From Glycine soja (Eukaryota > Streptophyta > Magnoliopsida > Fabales > Fabaceae), in NCBI RefSeq assembly GCF_004193775.1, contig NC_041005.1:312501-376500 (forward strand): DNA of 64,000 nucleotides. The letters are read 5' to 3'. Position 1 is the first letter of the stretch, and each line of letters opens with the position of its first letter. Shown here piece after piece: positions 12,109 to 25,500 of this stretch. The notes under the pieces are model-generated. The model made no database searches. It was not told where the DNA came from and was given only the letters and a program-made list of their open reading frames with translations. The translations under genes and the position numbers were made by a program.

Positions 12109-13072
12109 TGCTGATTTCGATTTCGATTTTGATTTTGGAGGGAGAGAGACAGCGAAGCGTAACTAAATATTTTGGAGGGAATTCATAAGAAACTCCAATT
12201 GTTATTCATTTATTTCTTTCCCTCCCTTTCCAAACTGGATTCGACATTTCGCTTCTCGGAACATCAACCATAAGATGAGTAGTGACATTTTTAGGTTCAA
12301 TAATGGAACTTTTTAATCCTTTTTTTTGTGAATTTTATCTTCAGGAAATTAATTTGACTCGTTTTATTAAAATTTTTGCCGACATAAATGTGTTAAAATA
12401 ATTACGTATTTTATTTTTTTTTTATAATTTTTACTTTCAACATTTATGTTTATGTGAGCAACACGTTACGTTCGTAACGTAGATCGACAGAAATAAATAA
12501 TAATAAATACAAATAAAAAATGATGGTTAATTATTATTATTCAGAGATGATAATTTGACGTGATTCCAAGAAATACTTTTATTCATTTAAAGAAAATATC
12601 GAAAAGAATATTAATAATGTCTAATTAAACGAGTGAAAACTTTATTATTTAATTAATTTATAATATAGAAATAAACATATGTTATCAAAGTTTAAGTTTC
12701 ATATTCACTTTGATTTTTAAACAATCCATCCGGCTATAGTGTAGAAATAAATATATATTTTCAAAGTATAATTCAATAATAATTTATAACTAAAAGGCAT
12801 TGTAAAAAAAATTATGCTTAAAATATATTTTAATTAAACTCACATGAATTATAATTTACTAAACTTAACATTTCAATTGGGTTTTTGTGTGGCAACTAGG
12901 GAAAATGATTATTGACTAGTTAGTTTGTTTATTTAGGTAGTGAGTAAAATATAGATGAAATGTGGGTCTTAATGTGGCATGTGTTGCAGCCATGGAAGAA
13001 GCTCCACCAAGGGATTGGTAACAGAAATGAAAGTTATAGTAAGAGGAAGAGCGAGTTTGTCTCGGAGGCCCC
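12109..13072. other. Intergenic region between divergent MCM10 and beta-galactosidase
   Basis: This is the shared upstream region of two divergently transcribed genes. It is AT-rich with no reading frame of interest. It contains one compact perfect inverted repeat at 12463-12480, where ACGTTACG and CGTAACGT are separated by TT. Confidence 0.7.
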
Positions 13073-13079
13073 TATATAA
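13073..13079 (+). promoter_or_regulatory. TATA box of beta-galactosidase gene
   Basis: TATATAA followed by G lies 93 bp before the ATG at 13172. This predicts transcription start near 13105 and a leader of about 65 nt. Confidence 0.6.
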
Positions 13080-13171
13080 GTGAGGGGGCATGCAAAGGTT
13101 GAATCAGCTTCTGGGTAACTCCCTCTACCTGAGAAGGAGGATCCCTGTGCTAGCTCGATCAAAGATCAAAG

Positions 13172-16024
13172 ATGGAGGAGCGGACTCGCAGCATTCTGAT
13201 TTTGATGACCTTGCTTTCCATCTCCATTGCTGGCGGCAATGCAGGTGGCTTGCAGCATCATAAGGGTAGGCATGGTAAGCATGGTCGTCATATGTCTGCT
13301 CGTAATGTGACTTACGACGGTAAGTCACTGTTCATTAACGGAAGGCGCGAGATCCTTTTTTCCGGCTCCGTCCATTACACACGAAGCACCCCAGATATGT
13401 GGCCTGACATTCTTGACAAAGCAAGGCGCGGAGGCTTGAACGTCATTCAAACTTACGTTTTCTGGAACGCTCACGAGCCAGAGCCCGGCAAGTTCAACTT
13501 CCAAGGCAATTATGATCTTGTCAAGTTCATTAGGCTCGTTCAAGCCAAAGGCATGTTTGTCACTCTCAGGGTTGGTCCCTTCATCCAAGCCGAGTGGAAC
13601 CACGGAGGTCTTCCTTATTGGCTTAGAGAGGTCCCTGGCATCATATTCCGCTCTGACAATGAGCCCTACAAGTTTCACATGAAAGCCTTCGTGTCTAAGA
13701 TTATACAGATGATGAAGGATGAGAAGCTCTTTGCTCCCCAAGGAGGTCCCATCATCTTGGCTCAAATTGAGAACGAGTACAATCATATCCAACTTGCATA
13801 CGAAGAGAAGGGAGACAGTTACGTCCAATGGGCTGCCAATATGGCCGTGGCCACCGATATTGGTGTTCCATGGCTCATGTGCAAGCAGAGGGATGCCCCT
13901 GATCCCGTCATCAACGCATGCAATGGTAGACACTGTGGTGATACCTTCGCAGGGCCAAACAAACCATACAAACCAGCCATATGGACCGAGAATTGGACTG
14001 CTCAGTACAGAGTACATGGAGATCCACCATCCCAGAGATCCGCAGAAGACATCGCATTCTCAGTTGCCCGTTTCTTCTCCAAGAATGGAAATTTGGTCAA
14101 CTACTATATGGTATATAACATCCTAATCTTGTGTGTATTAACACATTTTTTATAAGTACCTAGTTTGTTTCTAATTACTCGATCTTGTAGTACCATGGTG
14201 GAACAAACTTTGGCAGAACAAGCTCTGTGTTTAGCACAACCCGTTATTACGATGAGGCACCTCTTGATGAATACGGTCTGCCCAGAGAACCGAAATGGAG
14301 TCACCTGAGGGACGTGCACAAAGCTTTGCTCCTTTGCAGGAGGGCTATCCTTGGTGGCGTTCCCAGTGTCCAAAAGTTGAACCATTTTCACGAGGTTAGA
14401 ACCTTTGAGAGGGTTGGAACCAACATGTGTGCTGCTTTCATCACTAACAACCACACCATGGAGCCAGCCACCATTAACTTCAGAGGCACAAACTACTTTT
14501 TGCCTCCACATTCCATCAGCATCCTCCCCGATTGCAAGACCGTGGTCTTCAACACCCAACAGATTGTTTCACAGCACAATTCAAGGAACTACGAGAGGTC
14601 ACCCGCAGCCAACAATTTCCACTGGGAGATGTTCAATGAGGCCATTCCAACGGCCAAGAAAATGCCAATCAACCTCCCAGTTCCCGCAGAGCTTTACAGC
14701 TTGCTTAAGGACACCACCGACTATGCTTGGTACACCACCAGGTGAGGATTGTTTGTTTCATTTTATACGTACGGTTGCCTCCTAAGACTTAACTTAATCG
14801 TGATCTACTTATTCATTGTAGCTTCGAGTTGAGTCAAGAAGACATGTCAATGAAGCCCGGGGTACTTCCAGTACTTCGTGTTATGAGTCTCGGACATTCA
14901 ATGGTTGCATTCGTAAACGGAGACATCGTTGGTAAGCACACAAATTTCATCATCATTACTAGAGTGAGAAAGGGGGTACTAATACGAATGTCTTGTTGTG
15001 TGTTAGGAACTGCTCATGGTACCCATGAAGAAAAATCTTTTGAGTTCCAGACACCTGTATTGCTCAGGGTTGGAACCAACTATATTTCCTTGTTGTCTAG
15101 CACTGTTGGACTACCCGTAAGAGGCTCAAACTTTATTATTATTATTTTTCTGAGTTTGATCAAAGAGGAAAGCAAAGTAAAATAACATGTCACTTACAGG
15201 ACAGCGGAGCTTACATGGAACATAGGTACGCAGGACCCAAGTCCATAAACATCCTTGGTCTCAACAGGGGGACACTAGATCTTACTCGCAATGGGTGGGG
15301 TCATCGGGTTGGTCTGAAAGGTGAGGGCAAGAAAGTTTTCAGCGAGGAAGGATCAACAAGTGTAAAGTGGAAACCACTTGGTGCAGTTCCGAGGGCTCTG
15401 AGCTGGTACAGGACAAGATTTGGCACCCCAGAGGGAACAGGCCCTGTTGCCATAAGGATGAGTGGTATGGCGAAGGGAATGGTGTGGGTCAACGGTAACA
15501 ACATTGGTCGCTACTGGATGAGTTACCTCTCTCCACTTGGAAAGCCTACTCAATCAGAGTACCACATCCCAAGATCTTTCCTGAACCCACAAGACAATTT
15601 GCTTGTGATTTTTGAAGAGGAGGCCAGAGTTCCAGCACAGGTTGAGATCCTAAATGTGAACAGAGACACAATCTGCAGCGTAGTTGGAGAGAGGGACCCT
15701 GCGAACGTGAATTCATGGGTGTCTAGGAGGGGCAATTTCCATCCTGTAGTGAAATCAGTTGGAGCAGCAGCTTCGATGGCGTGTGCAACTGGGAAAAGGA
15801 TAGTGGCAGTGGAGTTCGCAAGCTTTGGAAACCCCAGTGGTTATTGCGGAGACTTTGCAATGGGAAGCTGCAATGCTGCTGCCAGCAAGCAAATCGTGGA
15901 GCGAGAATGCTTAGGGCAAGAAGCTTGCACGCTTGCATTGGACCGTGCGGTGTTCAACAACAATGGCGTGGATGCTTGCCCAGATTTGGTGAAGCAACTT
16001 GCAGTCCAAGTGAGGTGTGCTTAG
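13172..16024 (+). CDS. BGAL: GH35 beta-galactosidase with SUEL lectin domain (BGAL13/14 type)
   Basis: Five exons, 13172-14110, 14191-14741, 14822-14931, 15007-15116 and 15200-16024, join in frame to give about 844 aa. The N-terminus has a hydrophobic signal peptide (about 1-26), so the enzyme enters the secretory pathway, probably to the cell wall or vacuole. The GH35 signature [13 protein letters not shown] spans 191-203, with Glu202 as acid/base. The nucleophile is Glu273 in WTENW. The C-terminal 90 residues form a cysteine-rich SUEL/galactose-binding lectin domain ([19 protein letters not shown] to QVRCA). It should remove terminal beta-D-galactosyl residues from pectic galactan, arabinogalactan or xyloglucan. 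The closest Arabidopsis relatives by recall are BGAL13 and BGAL14. It has unusually few introns: its first 313 codons are a single exon. Family and catalytic residues are certain; the exact paralogue is inferred. Confidence 0.94.
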
Positions 16025-16444
16025 GTCTTGTTTCGTGGTTTAACTTGGCCAAGTAGAAGAGTCCAGGAGCTCAACATGTCATTGGATTTTTGTACCATCA
16101 TACTTCAATTCAATGCCTACATCCTTTTAAATCAATATATCAAAATTACAGCGTTTATTTAAAACATTACCACACCTGATTTTATTCCAAATTTCATATA
16201 TAATATAACCAACATATTTCAGTATAATTGAGTTATACCGACTAAATAGTAACGTAAATTATAAAAACCAACAGATAATTAATTGTTTAAATCATGAAAT
16301 TTCATCTATATATAATAATAAAAAGAAAATAAATCAAATTATTCAACACAAACCTTGATTTGAAGGCAAAATAAAGTGAAACACGGTCAAAAGATTCAAA
16401 AGAATACAATAATAAATAAGTTAAGCATTAAACAAATTAATAAA

Positions 16445-16448
<4 letters not shown>

Positions 16449-16487
<39 letters not shown>
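16449..16487. repeat. (TA)n microsatellite
   Basis: About 19 uninterrupted AT dinucleotides lie 425 bp beyond the beta-galactosidase stop codon. They are likely length-polymorphic. Confidence 0.95.
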
Positions 16488-16491
<4 letters not shown>

Positions 16492-16837
16492 GTTAGTTGG
16501 TTCGTCAAAATGATCTAAACACTCTTATACATTGCTGGGCAATTAGTTTATTTTTAGACAAAAATATAATTATTTTTAAAGTTTCATTTCAATCATTTAA
16601 AATAAGTCTTATTTTAGTCTCTCTAATTTTGAAATATATCTCACATTTGGTTCAAGGTAACACTTAATAGCGCTTATTAAAATCATATTTAAATCACTTT
16701 GGGATTCAAAGGTGATGCATTTTAAAATTAAAAAAATTCAATTTTGTTAAAAAGGATAAACATATTTAACCCTGAAAATAATGTGTAATTTAATTCAACT
16801 TATTTAAATGTAAAGTTCAATCTAAATCAACCAATTC

Positions 16838-16893
16838 AAGCTTTGATTACATAGGGGAATCAACTAAGCTTTGATTACATAGGGGAATCAACT
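16838..16893. repeat. Perfect 28-bp tandem duplication
   Basis: Two adjacent identical 28-bp copies (16838-16865 and 16866-16893) begin AAGCTTTGATTAC and end GGGAATCAACT. Perfect identity in otherwise drifting intergenic DNA points to a recent duplication. Confidence 0.9.
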
Positions 16894-16998
16894 TGTGAGT
16901 AAGAATACTCTATCTTAATCAAAGATCTTGAATCATGAATATACAACAAATTTAAATATTTGAAAAGAGCTAATGCTATAGATAATAATTGAGTTAAA

Positions 16999-17539
16999 GG
17001 TTATCAAACTCGAAAGTTTACGTAAACTTGTAAGAGTTTCATAGATTTGACTCGTATACTTAATCATAGACTCGTAAGAGTCCACTTCATATAAAAATAA
17101 TAACAAAATATCTATAAATAACATGTCAATTAAACATTTCAAAAATATAATAAAGTAAAGTAGTAAATCATGAATTTCACAATACTTAGCTAACCAAGTC
17201 TAGTAATGCATCACTACTAAATAATAACTTGTGGATGTTATAATAGTGGTAGAGCATTCTTATCAAGAGTTTGATGTTATTTGAGAACAAGGGTTTGATG
17301 TTATTAGAGGTGATAATTTTTTAATTCAGGAGCAACACACTAAATGGAGGTAAAATGACTTATATTTTGGTTTAATTTTTTTAACTTGCTGACTCGTTGA
17401 CTCCATGATAAACGCAAGAGTTTATTTAGAGTTTATCTAATCTACCAATAATCTACTAAAAAAATAGTTTACACACGAATCAACTCACATACTCGAAAAC
17501 TCGTAAGAATTAACAAGTTAACTCAAGAGTTTGATAACC
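16999..17539. mobile_element. MITE-like element with 13-bp perfect terminal inverted repeats
   Basis: The left end GGTTATCAAACTC (16999-17011) and right end GAGTTTGATAACC (17527-17539) are exact reverse complements. The 541 bp between them has no coding capacity. Sub-terminal regions at both ends carry repeated ACTCGTAAGA-like motifs in both orientations, typical of MULE- or hAT-derived non-autonomous elements. I could not define a target-site duplication, so the superfamily is open. Confidence 0.6.
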
Positions 17540-19539
17540 ATACTTAGTCAAGAAGAATACTTTCTAACAAAAATATATATCAAAAAAATATTTTACTATT
17601 TGATTGATCAGTTCAACATTTTTTAACTTCTTTTATTTGATTGATCAGTTCAATAGTTATTAACTTTTAAAAAAAAATTATAACTTTTAAAATAATTTAA
17701 TTTGATAACTAATGAAATAATTTTGCAGAGTATAAAATCTAATAACTAATTAAATCACAATCCCAGTCATAGAAGAATAAAAAAAAAATCAATTAGTTCA
17801 TATAAACTAGTTAAAGAAAACACTGATTATAACTACATTATAAACTCTTTTTATAAAATATAACAAACCAATCACAATCAGTTAGTTTATATGTTACCGA
17901 ATGTTAAATATTAAGAAATTATAAGATTAACTTAATGATTAATGATTAAGAAGGAGGAAAAAAAGAGTTTATATATTTAAATCATTTTCACTGACAAATT
18001 AATAATTAATATTTATATTTAAAAACAAGAAATCAATATTATATACTAATAATTTTCCATAACTAAAAATGTCTAACGCATATAGAATCACATATTAACA
18101 TTGTCAAAACTGAGTCGTGAGTTAGATTAAAATAAAGTAATTTATATATAAAAGAAAAATCAACATATATAATGTTGAATTGATATTAAAAAAAGCATAT
18201 GTTCAATTCAATTTTCAAAATAAGAATAAATTATCAAACTAAATTGCAAAAAAAAAAAAACAGCTTTTTAAACTTTTTATTTGATATGCTTTCTACTTTT
18301 AAAACTAGCTTCACAATTTAAAATATCTAGTCCTAACAATCACTTTTTAATCATTTAGCAAGGATATCATACATTACACATTTTGAATGTCATTGGAAGA
18401 ATTCAAACTCCCAATCACTTTTTCCTCCCTCCTTCCTTTTATAATCACGGGATCATCTTTTATAAATACAAATCCAACTTTACTAAAATTAAAAAATAAA
18501 AATATTTTATCTTTAAAGAAAAAATAAATTAAACTCGTAAGCACTATAATCATCACCACACAAAATCACTTTTAAACTAATTTTAGTATAATATTACGCT
18601 TTAAAATAAAAAAATTATTTGAAACTAATCATATTTTAAAAACTAATTTTTTCAAACTAAAACTTATTGTTATTTTTAAAAATTCAAAACTAAAAACCAC
18701 CCCAAACAAGGCCTTAACATCTCATTTTAAAAAACTAATTAAAACATTTTTCCTCCAAAATAAGATTGAAACAAACGGATCTAAGTCATGTTTCTAACAA
18801 CATACTTTAGTTTAATGCATAAAGATAAATCTGCAAACGTAGGAAAATCAATAATATAATGCTTCATGTCATTCGCTTTAACATTAGCGATATTTCCCCA
18901 TGTGACGATATTGACAAAATTTTACAATAACAAATGACTAGTGACTAAGTAATAGAATGAGATTATAAAGCATAATATTTTAAATTATTTCCTTTCCCTT
19001 TACCATTTTTCTTCGTACATGCTAATTGCCAATAATTGGAATTACAAACAGAATAATGAATTTTTTTAAAAAGAAAAAAGAAAATCAAAATTTCATCATT
19101 GCTATTCTATTTACAAGTTCTAACAGGTAAAATCAAATAAGAGCTCCGTAAATTCCCCTACACTTTGAAAATGTGGCGACCCGATTCAACTGCAATTTAT
19201 GGGAGAAATCCTTATAAGTATGTCAGAAATAAAAGAGAACAACATGAGAAGAAGCTCCCAGCCAGTTTGAGGGAAAAAAGTAACAAATTATTCACGTGCT
19301 GCAGCAGAAAGATATGATTAATCCCATCAATACAACCTTACTGGCAGAAAAGGTCAACTCACCTGAATAATTCCACAACCTTGCAATTTGCATTGAGCAC
19401 GGAAAATGAGACACTATTATTCGAGAAGCGAGGAGCAAAGCACATCCAACCAAAAAAAACAACTGACCCTCGAGAATAAAGTCAATAAACCCTGATCCAT
19501 CTATTAACATGCAGGGTAAGGTTGGTTAGTTTCAGAAAC

Positions 19540-22500
19540 TCATGATAAATCAAAGGATCCCTGGCCCTCACTGATTGCATAGAGCAACTTCTTGTACATA
19601 ATTTCCTGTTGAAAATTGAACATCATAGATTAATACCAAAAGATGCAATATCAGAGTAATGAACATACGTATGTATTTTTGAGAAATAATTCCTTAGTTT
19701 TGCCAAGTTTCAAAATGAGCTTTTATTATAAAAATAAGCAATTTTTTCCCGAGAATTAATCCCAGCCAAACATGGACATGAGAGATAATATAATCAAGAA
19801 TTTTATGATGCCACAGTTATTTGGAGACCATTTTCATTGCACCATTTTCCCTTCTGGAAAATAAAAACAATAGAAACTTAGAAAAAAACACATTTTCCCC
19901 AAACAAGGTGTAAGGATGGGTTGGAAGACATTGTGACGTAAAAATCATTTCTCATATGCCATATCACAGTACCTTGGTAGAGTAAGGAGGAAGTTTCAGG
20001 TAATTAGCACATGTCATCACACTAGGCAAGTCATCATCTGCTGATTCTGAAGGTCCATTCCCATTAGATGAATTATTAACTGCAGTTGACGAAAGCTGCA
20101 CCAAGGCCAAAAAATAAGGCATGAATACAACGGTAATAACAAATATTGACATGCATATATAACCATGAAATTAATATGAAAAAAAATATAGATGAATAAG
20201 CCTAAATATCACGTTATCAAAAATTCATTTCTGAATACCTTCCTCACAATCGTTAGTTTTGGATTTAGAACTGCCAGCCCTCCAGGTGGCAGCCTAGGTG
20301 CACCAGTAACAAATTGACAGAAGGCACGTTGCTGCTCTGGTGTGAACTCTCCCATAATTTCAAGTAACTAAAATAGCATCCAACAGGACAAGCATCATAA
20401 ATTATAACTAGCTCTAATTTTCTATAATACACAATATTACTTATAATTAGGAGGAAAAAAACATACATTAACAATGGCAGGGCTCTTTGCATTGTACCCA
20501 TGGTCGAATTTTATATGATCAGCAAGTGTCTCAGCCTGCAGTAAGATTAAAAACAAAAAACTTTTAATTTCAATGCCTTGTTCTAAATCTAATATTTTAA
20601 CTAATATTAAAAGCAATAATATAATTGGGCAAAAATCACCTCCCACAACTCCCTGCGGCCGCAAAGCAAATTATCTAGTTCTTGAGGAGTAAAAATTTGT
20701 AAAGATGAGATATCAAAAACCTGCATTAAACAGCACAAGCATACAAGTGATGTTTAGTTTTGAACTAAATAAAATGAGCCAAAAGTAACTAATTTCCCCA
20801 TCAATATCCTCTTCTCATCCTCCACAAGAGAGTCTAGCAGAGCCATAACTACCCCACCCATTTCACAAACAATATATTCAGAATGTAAAAAGTTTAACAT
20901 CCAATAACTGAATCTTGCAATTTCCATTTTGTACAGGGAAAGTATAGTTGGTGATTGGGAGCCAATGTAAGTAAAAGAACAGGATCATATATTTTATAAG
21001 ATCCCAAGTGGAATATTCAAGCATGAGAGATAAAGGAAAGATATTTAAGATCTCGGTAAAACACCAAATAACTTTTAGTGAGACAGAATGTCACTTAAGA
21101 ATTTCAATGGCATGTTAACAAATTAATGTCATGCATCAGGTAAACTAATTCCAATCTACAACTACAATAATCTTATCCCACAAGGAGATGTCAGCTACGT
21201 GGATCTAACAACACCATTAAGCACGGTTAAAAAACAAATTCTCAGGGATGCAGTGGGAGATAAGTATGGGAGCATATATAGACAAGGAGGATAATGTCAA
21301 TAAAAGATACTTTCCACTAGAAAGGGGAGAGGGAAACACCTTGTTTTAGAAAAATAACATGCTCCACACCAACAATGTGTACATTTAAAGTTAAATTACT
21401 AATTATTAAGAACAGCATAAAACCTGGTTAAACCCTGCTCTAAATGCTTCTATTTGCCGCATGATTCCAGTCTTGACAGTTGCATCGATCACCAAGGATA
21501 TATACTCCTCCAAATTGTTGATATCAACCTGAGAATTTGAGAGTAAGTTAAAGGAAATTTTCATAACAGAAGAACCAAGATCTATAGACTAGCTCAGGGT
21601 TTAACTCCATACAATTTCATCTCCTGGCTTCAAGGTGTATTCAGGATAACCAGGGAGAGTAAAATCTAAGCAAAGATCTTCGATTGGTGCACCATGAAAA
21701 TACAAGTTAACAATTGTATCTGTATAGCTACCACCAATAGATTCTATATAATGTTTCCGACAAACAAGGGCATTGAACTCTTGTAAAGTCTTCCCAAGCT
21801 CAGCATCAATGAACAGAATGTCATGCAAATCAAGATCCTGCCACAAAGTGAAGGTTAGGTTCATTGACTAGAATAAATTGACCATCAGATTAACAATAAA
21901 AAATGAAAATGGTTAAAACATCAATATTGCACAACATACTTGGCAGAGAACAAGCTTATAAAATGCCACTGACAATGGCAGGTCCAGTAGTCGTCCGTCT
22001 TGAAGAGCTTTAGCCATAACACGACCTAGCAGCCGGAAATACTCAATGACTTTTGAAAACTGGCTACTCTCTGAAGCATCAGAATTTGTAGGCCATGGCC
22101 GAGGAAACAACCCCAGAGGAGCTTGAACAAGTTCTCCATCTCCAGCCAAATTAGGCCCAGAGCCTTCACTTTTCTTTTTCTTTTCATCTCCATCTATTTC
22201 CATTTGATGTTTGTCTGAAGAATAAGATCTCCACATTTGCAGTCCAACTTTTTGCAAATCATGACTTAGAATTGTATAAAACTCAAGGGTGGGACCCAGA
22301 CCAGTGCCAACTTCACCAAAATATTCTACTTCAAGTACAGCTTTTTGGCTAGAATACATCTCCATAACTTTTGCAGCAGAATCCAGGACACGATTTCGAG
22401 AGACACGAACCTTTTGGCGCTGCAATCTCCCAACTCTCACCTCCCTCTCAGTTGTTGAACCATGGCCATCAGCACCTTGCTGCTGTTGAAGTCGATACAG

Positions 22501-25500
22501 TGCACGAGATAACCCAAATGCGGTAGAATAAAAGTACTGTCGTCGGGTCTCAAAAGGAAACAAGAAAGGGCACGCTTTAGTCAACTGGTAACACCATAAG
22601 GGAAGATTACCACTGCATAGTGCAAGGGCATCTTGTATTTGCCTAGCCAATTTTGGAGTAAGCTTACCACTTACAAATTCCTCTAGAAGCACCCTAGCAC
22701 CAGTTGTAACACATAGCTCATCTAAATCCAAGATTTTTCCCTTGGCAAAGCTATCAGAAACCATTAGGACCCTCAAACGAGGCGCAAGTTGGTTGAAACC
22801 CTCCAGCACACGCAGGAGTGCCAAAATATTGTAGGTGGGATTAGATTTCTCTAGATCACATGGCAATTCTCCCTGCAATATACTGTCTAGAACAGATGTC
22901 TGATGCAATTTAGCTTCTGAGCTTGAATTTAAGGCAGACCCAGATTTGGCAGATTTTGAAGTATTTGAACTTGATCCTCCAGTAGACGCCTTATCTGGCT
23001 GGTTTTCTGCCCTTTGATAAGTGATGGTGTAAATATCACCCCACAGACTGCTTCCATCACCAGATACATAGTCACTGCCAGCAAATCTCTCATCATCATC
23101 TTCATCTAGCACAAGCTGTCTTTGAATTGCCTGATATATACTCAGATTCCTATTAAGCTGCTTCCCACCAGTAGTAAAAATCAACTTCGGAGGATCATTA
23201 GAACTACCAAACAACAGGCACCCATGCCTATCTCTGCCGCCCCTGAAACCTCTGCTATTAGCATATCCAAGTCCAGCCATAGCAGCAGCAGCAAATGACA
23301 TTGCACCCCTTGAGCTAGATGAAAACCCACTCCTAAAATCAGCGGAGTCAGAACCCCTGGCTGTACCAGCTTTGCTGCTTGAACCTGAGGCTGCATTAGT
23401 CTGGCTATCACTTGTTGCTGGAGCAACAGTACTCTCCTCAGCTGAGTCACCCAATTTCACATCATGCACTTTGTCAGGCAAGCAGACAGGAAGAGAATCA
23501 TCCCTCAGCACCTGCTCAAAAATAAAATAAAATAAAATAAAATAAATAAAACAAGCTGATGATGCATTAGATGATGGTTAGTGGAATAATATCATAAATT
23601 CAATTACTAGCATGGATGCAACTGAATCAAATGATAGCATCCAATCTTGGAATCATCAATTAATGATTATTAAAAATATAAGAAACAATAGTACCATTTC
23701 TATTTGATAAAATTCAATAGCTAGAACAGAACAGCTAAACCAAATCATAATATCCAATCTAAACAACAATTAATGGTAGTATCCATTCTTGGAAACAACA
23801 ATAACATTTCTATTTGGTAAAACTCAATTGCAAGAATGGATGCGCCTAAATGATAGTTTTCAATATTGGTAACAACCAATGTTGTCAAGATTGAGATTCT
23901 ACCTAAGATTGGAAGGGGGATGCAAAATTGTAAAATGTAGATCATAAAATCCTACCAAAAAATTATATAGGTTTATGTATGCATAGAAAATATGAAAGAA
24001 AAATATAGATAACATTATAGCAAACTTAGCCTTGAAATTTCATAACCATAACATCCAAAACAAGTCATAATTAGTCACATACATAACACAACCAGAAGTC
24101 ACAAAAGAAAATACTTGAAACATAACTCGAAATTGACAGATTTTTGGACTGCACATGATTACACAATCTCACCAGTTCAGCAATCTTGAAATCTCACAAC
24201 GAACTCATTTAAGATTTTACAAGTGATTCAGAAAGGAAAGTGGCAGCAAGATTGTGAGATCTTACAATTTAGATCACAAAATGAGATATGAATAAAAGTA
24301 ATCACAACAATAAGATGAAATCTTAGCAGAAGAAGAAACATACATCTTCATGGTCTTCATCCTCATCATCAGAAATATCATCATCTTCAATCACCAAAGC
24401 CTCAGCAATTTCAACAGGAGATATATCCAATTCTTCATCCTATCCCATAAAAGCAGGGGAAAATAATGTCAAACAATAAAAATGACTTAAATAATAAAAG
24501 CCACCACTCAAGTTTAAGATGCTACAGGAGACACGTCAACTGAAAGCATCATTTTAATCCAAAGCAGTAAAATAAAAGCCAACATCAACTAACTATTAGA
24601 TGAAGAAATCTCACCAATGGTTTTTTATCTAACAAAAAGAGGGAAGGAGAATAAGCATAAGTATAAACAAAATCCAACAAAGATTAAATTATTCAATGTT
24701 ATAAACCAATTTAGATTAATATTATTTAATTATTATGACTCGTTCCCAGAATTTAGCAGCATACCTCAGAAGTTGAGTCGCCATTTGCAGGTTTCATTTG
24801 AGCGACTTTATCAAGAGCTGCTCTTCTGCGCACTGTATTCCTTGTTTGGGGTCCTTGCGCTTCCTCCTGCGCAGGTTTTAATACAGCTTTACCCTTGCTC
24901 TTTGATGAGCTCGTTCCTTTGTCTTGAGATGTTTCTTTTCTAGGTGTATCTCCTATATTAACAGATGATCTGGTTCTAGTAGAATGACGATGGGCAGTGG
25001 AGGGAGTATAAGAGGAAGGAGATGAAACACCTGCCCCAGCAGGAGTTGTTCCAGATTCAGAATTTTCAGTGCCTACAGTAGACTTCTGACCAGATTCACC
25101 ACGCTGGACACGAGCCCATAGAAATTCCTCGATGGCTGCTAGACTTGCTAATGGATCAATCAGTACCACATTGGATGAATAATCCCTAAGTGACTTTTCA
25201 CCCTGGGCTCGGCAGAGACGTAATTTTATGGGCTGAGATAATGCACTTAGCCCAGAGGAGAGACGTGCACTTCCACTAGATGACCGAGATGAATTACTCA
25301 GCATAACAGGGAAACGCTCCAAGGAGGCCAACGCATTTTGAAGCTTCTGAACTAAGACAGTCATAGGAGCAACAGCCCCATTGTCAATGCTCAAAGGTAG
25401 TGCAACAGCTACAAATGACTTGAACCTTGAAAGTGCCTGTTGGCGAAGCTTGGGGAGATTGGTTTCTGATATTCGATCTTTAGAGAAATACCCACAAGAA

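Larger units (their letters stand above)
16025..19539. other. Gene-free region with simple repeats and a MITE-like element
   Basis: This lies between the convergent ends of the beta-galactosidase and UPL3 genes and shows no coding sequence. It holds a TA microsatellite (16449-16487), a perfect 28-bp tandem duplication (16838-16893) and an inverted-repeat element (16999-17539), each listed separately. The last few hundred bases before 19539 are probably the UPL3 3' UTR. Confidence 0.7.

Noticed and set aside
13325..14017. 230-codon frame antisense to the beta-galactosidase exon 1
   Set aside because: It mirrors the conserved GH35 coding strand codon structure and has no recognisable domain.
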